Made by a program: the position numbers and the translations under genes
The notes under the pieces: model-generated
The model's database searches: none
Seen by the model: the letters and a program-made list of their open reading frames with translations, nothing else
Told to the model about the DNA's origin: nothing
In this document: piece after piece, positions 53,001 to 59,667 of the stretch
Numbering within the stretch: position 1 is the stretch's first letter
Layout: each line of letters begins with the position of its first letter
DNA from: Eubacteriales bacterium
GTDB lineage: Bacteria > Bacillota > Clostridia > Lachnospirales > Lachnospiraceae
Length of the DNA: 64,000 nucleotides
Direction: 5' to 3'
NCBI GenBank assembly: GCA_030537135.1
Contig: JAUNOP010000008.1
Span: forward strand, 1-64,000

Positions 53001-54636
53001 CGTCCTTTCCTACATACACGGTTGTGCTGGTCACAATTTTCTCACGGATAGCGTCAATAGGCGGATTGGTGACCTGTGCAAAGAGCTGCTTAAAATAGTC
53101 GAACAACGGTCTGTTTTCCTTGGAAAGAACAGCCAGCGGGGTGTCCACGCCCATGGCGCCGATACTCTCGCTTCCATTCAGAGCCATCTTCAAAATACCG
53201 GTTCTAAACTGCTCATAGGTGTAGCCAAACGCCTTCTGAAGACGCGCTCTCTCATCCGGTGTATAGCGAATAACACGCTTATTTGGAATTTTCAGGCTGC
53301 GAAGCTCTACCAGGTTGCTGTCCAGCCACTCGCCGTAGGGCTGCTTTTTAGCATATTTTTCCTTGAGTTCATCATCATCCACAAGTCTTCCCTGAATCGT
53401 ATCCACAAGGAGAATCTTTCCCGGATGCAGGCGCTCCTTTAATACAATCTTTTCCTCTGGCACAGGAAGAACTCCCACCTCTGAGGAAAGAATCATATAA
53501 CCGTCTGAAGTAATATAATAACGAGAAGGACGAAGACCATTTCTGTCCAGAACAGCGCCCATCACGTCTCCATCTGAAAACAGGATAGAGGCAGGTCCGT
53601 CCCAAGGCTCCATCATGGTTGCATAGTACTGATAGAAATCCTTCTTTTCCTGAGAAATCGTATCATTATTTGCCCACGGCTCAGGGATGGTAATCATCAT
53701 AGCCAGCGGAAGATCCATACCGCTCATCACAAGGAATTCCAGGGTATTGTCAAGCATGGCAGAGTCAGAACCCTTTACATTGACAACAGGAAGAATCTTG
53801 TGAAGCTGTCCCTCCAGATAAGGAGATTCCATATTTTCCTCACGGGCCAGCATCTTATCTGCATTTCCCTTGATGGTATTAATTTCTCCGTTATGTACCA
53901 TAAAGCGGTTCGGATGTGCTCTCTCCCAGCTTGGATTGGTGTTGGTGCTGAAACGGGAATGTACCATGGCAATGGCAGATTCATAATCAGGATTCTGTAA
54001 ATCTTCAAAAAAGGTGCGAAGCTGTCCGACCAAAAACATTCCCTTATATACAATGGTACGGCTGCTCATAGATACCACATAGGTATTATCTGTACTCTGC
54101 TCAAACTCCCGTCTTGCAATATAGAGTCTTCTGTCAAAGGGAAGTCCCTTCTCCACATCCTCCGGCTTCTCGATAAAAGCCTGCATAATATAGGGCATAC
54201 ATTCTCTGGCTCTCTGTCCCAGAACCTCAGGATGAATAGGAACCTCTCTCCAGCCCAGAAGCTTTAAACCCTCCTTTGCAACAATAACCTCAAACATTTT
54301 CTTGGCCTGATTGCGCTTGAGTTCTCCCTGCGGAAAGAAAAACTGAGCAATTCCATACTCTCTCTCTCCGCCAATCAAAAAGCCGGCCTCCTTACAGACC
54401 TTTTTGAAAAATTTATGAGATATCTGAAGCAGAATTCCCACGCCGTCACCGGTTTTTCCCTCTGCATCCTTGCCTGCACGGTGTTCCAGGTTTTCCACAA
54501 TCTTCAGTGCATTCTCCACAGTCTCATGACTTTTTTTGCCCTTCATGTTGACAACTGCTCCGATACCGCAGTTATCATGCTCAAACTCTGGACGATATAA
54601 GGTCTGGTTTTGATTTTTCTTTACTTCCACACTCAT
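50083..54636 (-). CDS. gltB: glutamate synthase large subunit
   Basis: 1517 residues from ATG 54636 (AAAGGAAC seven bases upstream). A short propeptide precedes the Ntn nucleophile Cys23 (HDNCGIGAVV), followed by the class II amidotransferase domain (VHSRFSTNTNPSWERAHP), a central domain, the FMN/synthase domain (QGAKPGEGGHLPAKKV, ISGYDGGTGAAPRSS) with 3Fe-4S ligands in CVMMRVCNLDTCPVG, and the C-terminal GXGXG beta-helix (TGSGGQSFGAF, GKGLSGGKL). It transfers the amide of glutamine to 2-oxoglutarate. First gene of the gltB-gltD-glnA-ANTAR operon. Confidence 0.96.
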   Translation of the reverse strand: MSVEVKKNQNQTLYRPEFEHDNCGIGAVVNMKGKKSHETVENALKIVENLEHRAGKDAEGKTGDGVGILLQISHKFFKKVCKEAGFLIGGEREYGIAQFFFPQGELKRNQAKKMFEVIVAKEGLKLLGWREVPIHPEVLGQRARECMPYIMQAFIEKPEDVEKGLPFDRRLYIARREFEQSTDNTYVVSMSSRTIVYKGMFLVGQLRTFFEDLQNPDYESAIAMVHSRFSTNTNPSWERAHPNRFMVHNGEINTIKGNADKMLAREENMESPYLEGQLHKILPVVNVKGSDSAMLDNTLEFLVMSGMDLPLAMMITIPEPWANNDTISQEKKDFYQYYATMMEPWDGPASILFSDGDVMGAVLDRNGLRPSRYYITSDGYMILSSEVGVLPVPEEKIVLKERLHPGKILLVDTIQGRLVDDDELKEKYAKKQPYGEWLDSNLVELRSLKIPNKRVIRYTPDERARLQKAFGYTYEQFRTGILKMALNGSESIGAMGVDTPLAVLSKENRPLFDYFKQLFAQVTNPPIDAIREKIVTSTTVYVGKDGNLLEEKPENCQVLKINNPILTNTDMLKIKNMKMEGFKVVDVSILYYKSTKLERAIERLFVEVDKAYRDGANILVLSDRGVDENHMAIPSLLAVSAVHQHLVKTKKRTSLAIILESGEPREVHHFATLLGYGACAVNPYLAQETVQELIDAGMLDKDYYAAVNDYNQAILSGIVKIASKMGISTLQSYQGSQIFEAIGISSEVIDKYFTGTVSRVGGITLDDIGEEVESLHSEAFDPLGLANDLTLDSMGSHKMRSQGEEHRYNPKTIHLLQESTRQGSYSMFKEYTSLVDKENTGNLRSLLEFQYAEKPLPLEEVESVDAIVKRFKTGAMSYGSISQEAHETLAIAMNHLHGKSNTGEGGESDERLDSAGTDNDRCSAIKQVASGRFGVTSRYLVSAREIQIKMAQGAKPGEGGHLPAKKVYPWIAKTRHSTPGVSLISPPPHHDIYSIEDLAQLIYDLKNANKYADISVKLVSEAGVGTVAAGVAKAGAQVILISGYDGGTGAAPRSSIHNAGLPWELGLAETHQTLLQNGLRNRVRIETDGKLMSGRDVAVAALLGAEEFGFATAPLVTMGCVMMRVCNLDTCPVGVATQNPELRKRFRGKPEYVENFMRFIAEELREYMAKLGVRTVDEMVGRTDLLKTSDSAVQRREGKLDLTAILSHPYSQAGQKVTFDQNAVFDFGLEKTLDEKLLIKKCKAALERGEKTVVDVKVTNTDRTFGTILGSEITRAHKDGLADDTITVRCTGSGGQSFGAFIPKGLTLELTGDSNDYFGKGLSGGKLIVRVPQKASYAAEENIIVGNVALYGATSGTAFINGVAGERFAVRNSGAYAVVEGVGEHGCEYMTGGRVVVLGKTGKNFAAGMSGGIAYVLDDRNELYKNVNKQMISIEKLENKYDKKELRDLIEAHVRATGSSLGTRILENFESYLPKFKKLIPDEYKRMLVLSGKLEEKGLTTEQAQMEAFYESVGMKR

Positions 54637-54684
54637 ATGACTGTTCCTTTCTTTCTTCTGAATCATCTATGATATGATGTTTGG

Positions 54685-54702
54685 GTCAAAAGATATTTTG
54701 AC
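54685..54702 (-). other. hairpin in the gltB leader
   Basis: GTCAAAA-tatc-TTTTGAC, a 7-bp stem about 50 bases before the gltB start. No terminator-like U-run follows and there is no AAAGGC-type loop. A weak promoter candidate (TTGAAA-N17-TACTAA) lies just upstream. Confidence 0.45.
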
Positions 54703-54799
54703 TCCTCTGATATCGAATTGCTTAGTACTTTGTGCTTTTTCCCTTTTCAAAACTATTGGTAATCCGCATATTTTTCTTCGAAAAGCAGTTTCTGTCCTT

Positions 54800-56407
54800 T
54801 TATTTGCTCTCATATCTGTCCACAGCTGCCTTCACAAATCCAGCAAACAGAGGATGCGCATGATTGGGGCGGGATTTGAACTCCGGATGCGCCTGTGTAC
54901 CGCAGAAGAACGGATGATTTTCGATTTCTATCATCTCCACAATCCGTTTGTCCGGGGAGGTTCCGGCAATACGCATGCCTTTCTGGGAAAGTTCTTTTCT
55001 GTATGTATTGTTGACCTCATAGCGGTGACGATGGCGCTCATGTATTTCCCTTTTTCCAAAGAGCCGATAAGCCAGCGAAGCCTCATCCAGCACACAGGGA
55101 TAGCTTCCAAGTCTCAGGGTTCCTCCAATATCCTCTACATTTTCCTGGTCAGGCATCAGCGCAATCACAGGATGGGAGGTCTGGGGATCTAGCTCTATGC
55201 TGTTTGCGTCCTTATAACCAAGGATTGCTCTCGCATATTCCACAATCGCCATCTGCATTCCCAGGCAGATTCCAAGATAAGGAATCTTATTTTTCCGCGC
55301 ATATCCAGCTGCCAGAATCATTCCCTCTGTTCCTCTGCTTCCAAACCCTCCGGGAACCAGAATTCCATCCACATCCTGAAGATATTCTTCTATATTATAA
55401 GAAGTAAGCTCCTCGGAATCTATCCATTTGATTTCCACCTTTGCGCGGCTGGCGATTCCTCCGTGCTTGAGTGCCTCCACCACGCTAAGATAAGCGTCAT
55501 GAAGCTCTGTATATTTTCCAACAATGGCAATTTTGGCTGTTTTGTCCGGATTTTTCAGGGCGTCCACCATGTTTTCCCATTCTGTCAGATCAGGAGTCAC
55601 CTTTGGAAGCTCCAGGCATTCCAGAACCACATCTGCAAGTCTCTCCCTTTCCATAGCAAGGGGGGCCTCATATAAATATTCCACATCCAGGTTCTGAAGA
55701 ACATGACTTGCAGGAACATTACAGAACAACGCAATTTTATCCTTAATTCCCGGATTCAGGGGACGCTCTGAGCGGCAGACCAGAATATCTGGCTGGATTC
55801 CCATTCCCTGAAGTCCCTTTACGCTCGCCTGTGTGGGCTTTGTCTTCATCTCATCTGAAGCTCTCAAATAGGGAATCAGCGTCACATGGATGAGAATCGC
55901 GTTTTCTCTCCCTACGTCGTGCTGAAACTGACGGATTGCTTCCAGAAAGGGCTGACTCTCAATATCTCCTACGGTTCCGCCCACCTCTATGATAGCGATG
56001 CTGTCCTCTCCTTCCCTTCCCTTGTGAAACCTGCTCTTGATTTCATTGGTGATATGGGGAATTACCTGAACCGTGCCTCCGCCAAAGTCCCCGTGACGTT
56101 CCTTCTGAAGAACTGTCCAGTAGATTTTTCCTGTGGTCACATTGGAATTCTTATCCAGACTCTCATCAATAAAGCGCTCATAATGTCCCAGGTCCAGGTC
56201 TGTCTCTGTTCCGTCATCTGTCACAAAAACCTCTCCGTGCTGAATGGGATTCATGGTTCCAGGGTCCACATTGATATAGGGGTCAAATTTCTGCATGGTC
56301 ACATGAAAGCCTCTGGCTTTGAGAAGCCTTCCAAGAGACGCTGCAGTGATTCCCTTTCCCAGACCGGATACCACGCCTCCGGTTACAAAAACATATTTTA
56401 CTGCCAT
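54800..56407 (-). CDS. pyrG: CTP synthase
   Basis: 535 residues from ATG 56407, preceded by AAGGAGGAG; the upstream 27 in-frame codons belong to the leader. The synthetase domain starts [20 protein letters not shown], with [16 protein letters not shown] and the UTP/CTP site [18 protein letters not shown]. The glutaminase domain has nucleophile Cys in [11 protein letters not shown] and [12 protein letters not shown] with the catalytic His. It makes CTP from UTP, ATP and glutamine. Its leader carries the AAAGGC antiterminator/terminator pair. Confidence 0.96.
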   Translation of the reverse strand: MAVKYVFVTGGVVSGLGKGITAASLGRLLKARGFHVTMQKFDPYINVDPGTMNPIQHGEVFVTDDGTETDLDLGHYERFIDESLDKNSNVTTGKIYWTVLQKERHGDFGGGTVQVIPHITNEIKSRFHKGREGEDSIAIIEVGGTVGDIESQPFLEAIRQFQHDVGRENAILIHVTLIPYLRASDEMKTKPTQASVKGLQGMGIQPDILVCRSERPLNPGIKDKIALFCNVPASHVLQNLDVEYLYEAPLAMERERLADVVLECLELPKVTPDLTEWENMVDALKNPDKTAKIAIVGKYTELHDAYLSVVEALKHGGIASRAKVEIKWIDSEELTSYNIEEYLQDVDGILVPGGFGSRGTEGMILAAGYARKNKIPYLGICLGMQMAIVEYARAILGYKDANSIELDPQTSHPVIALMPDQENVEDIGGTLRLGSYPCVLDEASLAYRLFGKREIHERHRHRYEVNNTYRKELSQKGMRIAGTSPDKRIVEMIEIENHPFFCGTQAHPEFKSRPNHAHPLFAGFVKAAVDRYESK

Positions 56408-56494
56408 TCTCAGTCTCCTCCTTAATGCACCTGCAAGGTGCAATCCTCCGAAAATGAAAGCCGATTGCTCCATGCTTCGCACTCTCATATAAAC

Positions 56495-56556
56495 AAAAAA
56501 AGCGTCAGAAGCAGAAACTGGAGAAAGCCAACCCAGCCACTGCTTCTGACGCCTTT
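56495..56556 (-). terminator. leader terminator of pyrG
   Basis: On the minus strand GCGTCAGAAGCAG pairs perfectly over 13 bases with CTGCTTCTGACGC, then seven T. The AAAGGC just before and within the 5' arm is the loop of the competing hairpin. The terminator ends 88 bases upstream of the start codon. Confidence 0.9.
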
Positions 56557-56562
56557 GTCAGA
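56545..56562 (-). promoter_or_regulatory. ANTAR-type hexaloop hairpin of pyrG
   Basis: TCTGAC-AAAGGC-GTCAGA: a 6-bp stem and hexaloop with A at position 1 and G at position 4. The loop and 3' arm are also the 5' arm of the leader terminator, so forming this hairpin blocks termination. A small AATAC-gaaat-GTATT stem directly upstream could serve as the first hairpin of a pair. Confidence 0.65.
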
Positions 56563-56577
56563 TAAAATACATTTCGT

Positions 56578-56606
56578 ATTATTACATATTTACTGTAAAA
56601 AATCAA
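56578..56606 (-). promoter_or_regulatory. candidate promoter of pyrG
   Basis: TTGATT (56606-56601), a 17-base spacer and AATAAT (56583-56578) place the start of transcription just before the hexaloop hairpin. Confidence 0.5.
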
Positions 56607-56646
56607 GGTAAAAATAAAGAATTTTCCAAACCTGCCTAGTAAATCG

Positions 56647-56786
56647 TTACTGTTCACTGCGTTCACAGCAACACGCTTCGCGATGCACAGAAATACCGCA
56701 AAATGCGGCATTTCGCGCCGCTTGTCTCGGGATTTTCGTACCAAAGGCACAAAAACACCTCGCGGAATAGTCCCTATGAACAGTAA
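56647..56786. mobile_element. 140-bp MITE-like element
   Basis: TTACTGTTCA at the left and TGAACAGTAA at the right are perfect 10-bp inverted termini. The interior contains a CCGCA-aaa-TGCGG hairpin and GC-rich stems unlike the AT-rich flanks. No coding frame is present. An isolated TTACTGTTCAC end lies at 7614-7624. A non-autonomous miniature element is the best reading. Confidence 0.6.
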
Positions 56787-56924
56787 ATCAACATAAAGAA
56801 AGTTCTCCGGAGTTCGCCTTAGATGTCACAAGTTCAAGCCTACTCACAGAGAACCATCTTTGCTGAAATATTATATGGAAAGCACAGAGTTTTGATTACT
56901 GGTCATTCTGCAAGCAGAGGCATC
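56787..56924. other. spacer between the MITE-like element and the HPr-like gene
   Basis: It holds the 3' trailer of the HPr-like gene. At its stop codon the minus strand can form GCAGtGGCAT-agg-ATGCCtCTGC without a U-run. I see no gene. Confidence 0.4.
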
Positions 56925-57152
56925 CTATGCCACTGCAAACTTTCTGATTGCGCACTCAAAATCTTCGCTTTCACCGTGACAGCGCACGGTCAGAATTTTG
57001 TAAAGGCCAAGGCTGAAAATACCCATAATAGACTTTGCATCAACCATCACCCTGTTATAACAAACATCAATATCAAAATCACACTTCTCTGCTGCATTCA
57101 CAAACTCTCTGATGTCATCTGCTTCCCGAAACTTAATTTTCTGCTGAGCCAT
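56925..57152 (-). CDS. HPr-like (Crh-type) protein without the active-site histidine
   Basis: 75 residues. The upstream in-frame extension of 59 codons lies in the leader and has no family features. DAKSIMGIFSLGL matches the Ser46 region of HPr, and LTVRCHGESEDFECAIRKF the last strand-helix. The region where HPr has GIHARPA is replaced by AAEKCDFDIDV and contains no histidine, so PTS phosphotransfer is excluded while phosphorylation of the serine by HPr kinase remains possible. By analogy with Crh of bacilli it would act in carbon control rather than sugar uptake. Own promoter, long leader. Confidence 0.8.
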   Translation of the reverse strand: MAQQKIKFREADDIREFVNAAEKCDFDIDVCYNRVMVDAKSIMGIFSLGLYKILTVRCHGESEDFECAIRKFAVA

Positions 57153-57352
57153 ACCCACCAACCATCCTTTCATAATTAGAAGACAAAAATTCACATATTT
57201 ACCAAGTCCAATGAAATATCTCTCCCTTTTCCGGTTACTGCGCTCCAGCCGTATATGCAGTATCAAATCATTTCTGATGCTCTGTCCCGGCAAATCCGTT
57301 TGCCTGGATACACTTCTTATTGAAGTCAATTCCTGTTTGATTTGATGGGCTT

Positions 57353-57381
57353 ATTATGTATCAAGAAGCTGCTTTTGTCAA
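57353..57381 (-). promoter_or_regulatory. promoter of the HPr-like gene
   Basis: TTGACA (57381-57376), a 17-base spacer and CATAAT (57358-57353). It gives a leader of roughly 190 bases in which I see no clear regulatory fold. Confidence 0.7.
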
Positions 57382-57571
57382 CCAGTTTTTTCCTGTGGTA
57401 AAATCAGGTCTTTTTGTGTGTTTTTCCCTCAAAGACATTTGTCTTTTTTATTTTTTTATTAATTTTATCAGACTCTTTTTTATTTTTTACGTTTTTGAGT
57501 ACAGACATCCTCACACTTTTGTCTAAAAATTCCAAAAATGGCAGATTTATTTCGTGATTTTTTTGAAACCT
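57382..57571. other. T-rich purF trailer
   Basis: It contains AAAGACA-tt-TGTCTTT followed by a long T-run on the plus strand (57431-57460). On the minus strand, the direction of purF, the T-run is on the wrong side, so I find no convincing purF terminator. No gene. Confidence 0.45.
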
Positions 57572-58951
57572 TTAGCTCATTTTTATAGGGTATACCCCAT
57601 CAAAACAGGCCTTGCACAAGGGAAGCTCTCCTGTCATATAGGATAAATCCTCTGTTTTCATATATCCCAGGGAGTCTGCGCCAATGAGCCTGCAGATTTG
57701 CTCTTCTGTGTGCGAGACAGCAATGAGCTGGTTCCCTGAAGGAACATCCGTTCCAAAATAGCAGGGATGGCGGAAGGGAGGGGCACTGATGCGCACATGA
57801 ACCTCCAAAGCTCCCGCATCCTTCATCATGCGAATCAGCTTGGAAATCGTAGTTCCCCTGACAATCGAATCATCCACCAAAACAATCCTCTTTCCGCGCA
57901 CAGCGCTCTCCAGAACGCTCAGCTTCATATGAACGCCGGATTCCCTCTCCTCCTGAGTAGGCTTTATAAAGGTTCTTCCTATATAGCTGTTCTTATAGAA
58001 GGCCATACCAAATGGTATTCCTGACGCTTCAGAGAATCCCTTTGCCGCCGGAAGACCGGATTCCGGAACCCCTGTCACCATGTCCGCCTCTACTGGAAAT
58101 TCATCCCACAGCGCCCTTCCGCCCTGAATACGGGCGTCGTACACATTGACTCCGTCAATAGTGCTGTCAAGGCGGGCAAAATAGATATATTCAAAAATAC
58201 AATGTGCCTTCTGAGGCTGTGTCAGAGTCATATCTGAGCTGAGGCCGCTCTTTGTGACAGTAATAATCTCTCCTGGTCTTATATCTCTCACAAACTCAGC
58301 TCCTGCTGCACGCAGAGCGCAGCTCTCCGAGGCTATCACATAGGTATTTTCCTTTTTGCCAAGACACAGGGGCTTCAGGCCCAGAGGGTCACGCACAGCA
58401 ATCAGCTTTCGCGGACTCATGATAACCAATCCATAGGCTCCCTTTATCTGCCGTGCAGTCTTTAATATCGCTTCCTCTACCGTTTTGCTGCGGACACGCT
58501 CCTTTGCTATATAATAGGCTATGACCTCTGAGTCTGTTGTTGTGTGGAAAATGGCTCCGTTTTCCTCCAGACGGCTTCTCAGCTCTGCAGTATTTACCAG
58601 ATTTCCATTGTGAGCCAGAGCCAGCGTACCCTTTCGGTAGGACAGAAAGAGCGGCTGTGCATTTTCTACAACAGAAGCTCCTGTCGTAGAATATCGGACA
58701 TGTCCGATGCCGATGTTTCCATGTATTTTATTCAGTATCTCACTCTTAAACACCTCGCTGACCAGTCCCAGATCCTTATGCGACTGAAGGTTTCCCATCG
58801 GCCCGCTGGTATCTGCGGCACAGATTCCGCAGGATTCCTGCCCTCTGTGCTGCAGGGCTGTCAAGCCGTAATAAATATCCTTTACCACGTCTCCTCCATC
58901 CAGATTATAAATTCCAAACACTCCGCAGGCCTCTTTTAATTCCTCACCCAT
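57572..58951 (-). CDS. purF: amidophosphoribosyltransferase
   Basis: 459 residues from ATG 58951 (AGGAGGT eight bases upstream); a frame open for 73 more codons crosses the leader and its terminator and is not used. An eight-residue propeptide precedes nucleophile Cys9 (EACGVFGIYN). Glutaminase domain: RGQESCGI, GHVRYSTTGAS, LAHNGNLVN. PRPP-binding motif IVLVDDSIVRGTT near 360. Cysteines in FRHPCYFG and CKACFDG fit the iron-sulfur form known from bacilli. First step of purine synthesis, consuming glutamine. Regulated by a long leader with the AAAGGC element. Confidence 0.95.
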   Translation of the reverse strand: MGEELKEACGVFGIYNLDGGDVVKDIYYGLTALQHRGQESCGICAADTSGPMGNLQSHKDLGLVSEVFKSEILNKIHGNIGIGHVRYSTTGASVVENAQPLFLSYRKGTLALAHNGNLVNTAELRSRLEENGAIFHTTTDSEVIAYYIAKERVRSKTVEEAILKTARQIKGAYGLVIMSPRKLIAVRDPLGLKPLCLGKKENTYVIASESCALRAAGAEFVRDIRPGEIITVTKSGLSSDMTLTQPQKAHCIFEYIYFARLDSTIDGVNVYDARIQGGRALWDEFPVEADMVTGVPESGLPAAKGFSEASGIPFGMAFYKNSYIGRTFIKPTQEERESGVHMKLSVLESAVRGKRIVLVDDSIVRGTTISKLIRMMKDAGALEVHVRISAPPFRHPCYFGTDVPSGNQLIAVSHTEEQICRLIGADSLGYMKTEDLSYMTGELPLCKACFDGVYPIKMS

Positions 58952-59129
58952 GCTATAACCTCCTATTTTTTCAAAGCGGGCAGGATTCGCTCTTCGACAG
59001 AATCTCTGCCATAAATAAAAGTCCATTGCTCTGATCAGATAGGAGAAGACAGCTTCCCCTATCTGCCGCAATATCGCGGCAAATGTCTGCTCGCGCCAGC
59101 ATGGCAGCCGCTTGCCTGGCTTATCGAGA

Positions 59130-59164
59130 AAAAAAGGCACTCCGGGCAGGACCGGAGCGCCTTT
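59130..59164 (-). terminator. leader terminator of purF
   Basis: On the minus strand AAAGGCGCTCCGG, loop TCCTGC, CCGGAGTGCCTTT and more T: a 13-bp stem with one G-U pair and a seven-base T-run. Confidence 0.9.
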
Positions 59165-59168
59165 GCTC
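59155..59168 (-). promoter_or_regulatory. ANTAR-type hexaloop hairpin of purF
   Basis: GAGC-AAAGGC-GCTC, a 4-bp GC-rich stem with the same loop as at pyrG and glnN. AAAGGCGCTC is also the start of the terminator 5' arm, so the two folds exclude each other. An upstream AAACA-aacaaa-TGTTT hairpin (hexaloop with A1 but not G4) may be the other half of a pair. Confidence 0.6.
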
Positions 59169-59316
59169 AAACATTTGTTTGTTTATTTTCTTATCCACAC
59201 CCGGTAATGTAACAGAGTGCGGCATACGGAATTTATCCGCTTGAATTGAGTTGTGCCAGAATGAGATATTGATTTCTCCCGGCTCATCCTGTCATAAATT
59301 TCTTAACTCTTTAAAG

Positions 59317-59344
59317 ATTATATAAAAACACAGATATTTGTCAA
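59317..59344 (-). promoter_or_regulatory. promoter of purF
   Basis: TTGACA (59344-59339), a 16-base spacer and TATAAT (59322-59317), divergent from the glnN promoter about 106 bases away. Confidence 0.85.
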
Positions 59345-59450
59345 GTAGTGATTTTGCAAAAGGGAGGCTTTTACTGCCAAAATACAGAGAAGAACAGCAT
59401 GTTTTTTGAGGGCAGCAATGAAAAATTTTTAAGTTTTTTCAAAAAAAGTG

Positions 59451-59480
59451 TTGACAACATTTTTTTTTGGTGTATACTAT
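59451..59480 (+). promoter_or_regulatory. promoter of glnN
   Basis: TTGACA (59451-59456) with TATACT (59473-59478, spacer 16) or the overlapping TACTAT (59475-59480, spacer 18). Transcription would begin at about 59486, directly before the hexaloop hairpin. Confidence 0.75.
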
Positions 59481-59487
59481 AACGCAT

Positions 59488-59503
59488 AAAGCAAAGGCGC
59501 TTT
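59488..59503 (+). promoter_or_regulatory. ANTAR-type hexaloop hairpin of glnN
   Basis: AAAGC-AAAGGC-GCTTT at the very 5' end of the transcript. The loop AAAGGC (59493-59498) is also the 5' arm of the terminator that ends at GCCTTT (59520-59525). Confidence 0.65.
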
Positions 59504-59533
59504 GGTACTTAACCAATGAGCCTTTTTAATTTT
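59493..59533 (+). terminator. leader terminator of glnN
   Basis: AAAGGC, a 3x3 internal loop, TTGGT-actta-ACCAA and GCCTTT, followed by TTAATTTTTT. It lies about 135 bases before the start codon; the rest of the leader (59534-59660) is AT-rich without an obvious fold. Confidence 0.8.
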
Positions 59534-59667
59534 TTATTTATTATTATTGCTTCAATAAATATAACATACCTATATGAAACTGTTAATGATTGATAAAGTG
59601 GAGCCTCCATAAGTTCCATAATATGATTCATTGCAGGTTCTTAAATTCTGAAAGGAGCAATTAAAGT

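Larger units (their letters stand above)
58952..59310 (-). promoter_or_regulatory. long structured leader of purF
   Basis: About 360 transcribed bases. 5' part (59310-59170): GCCGG/CTGGC with GAGA/TCTC, CGGA-taaat-TCCG, and CCGCACTC/GGGTGTGG form three stems that match no riboswitch I can name. Middle: the AAAGGC hairpin and terminator. 3' part (59128-58975): four further hairpins, GCCAG/CTGGC, GCCGC/GCGGC, CAGATAGG/CCTATCTG and GGCAG/CTGCC, before the ribosome binding site. Confidence 0.55.

Noticed and set aside
58952..59170. A longer purF reading frame of 73 extra codons starting at 59170.
   Set aside because: It starts inside the leader terminator, includes four hairpins, lacks a ribosome binding site, and would prevent the Cys nucleophile from being near the N-terminus. 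ATG 58951 has AGGAGGT and gives the normal propeptide.
59170..59310. Purine, ZTP, PRPP/ppGpp or THF riboswitch upstream of purF.
   Set aside because: None of the conserved core sequences I know for these classes could be found; kept only as an unassigned structured element.
59504..59516. TTGGT-actta-ACCAA as the second ANTAR hairpin of glnN.
   Set aside because: The loop has five bases and no G at position 4; it is better explained as the upper stem of the terminator.
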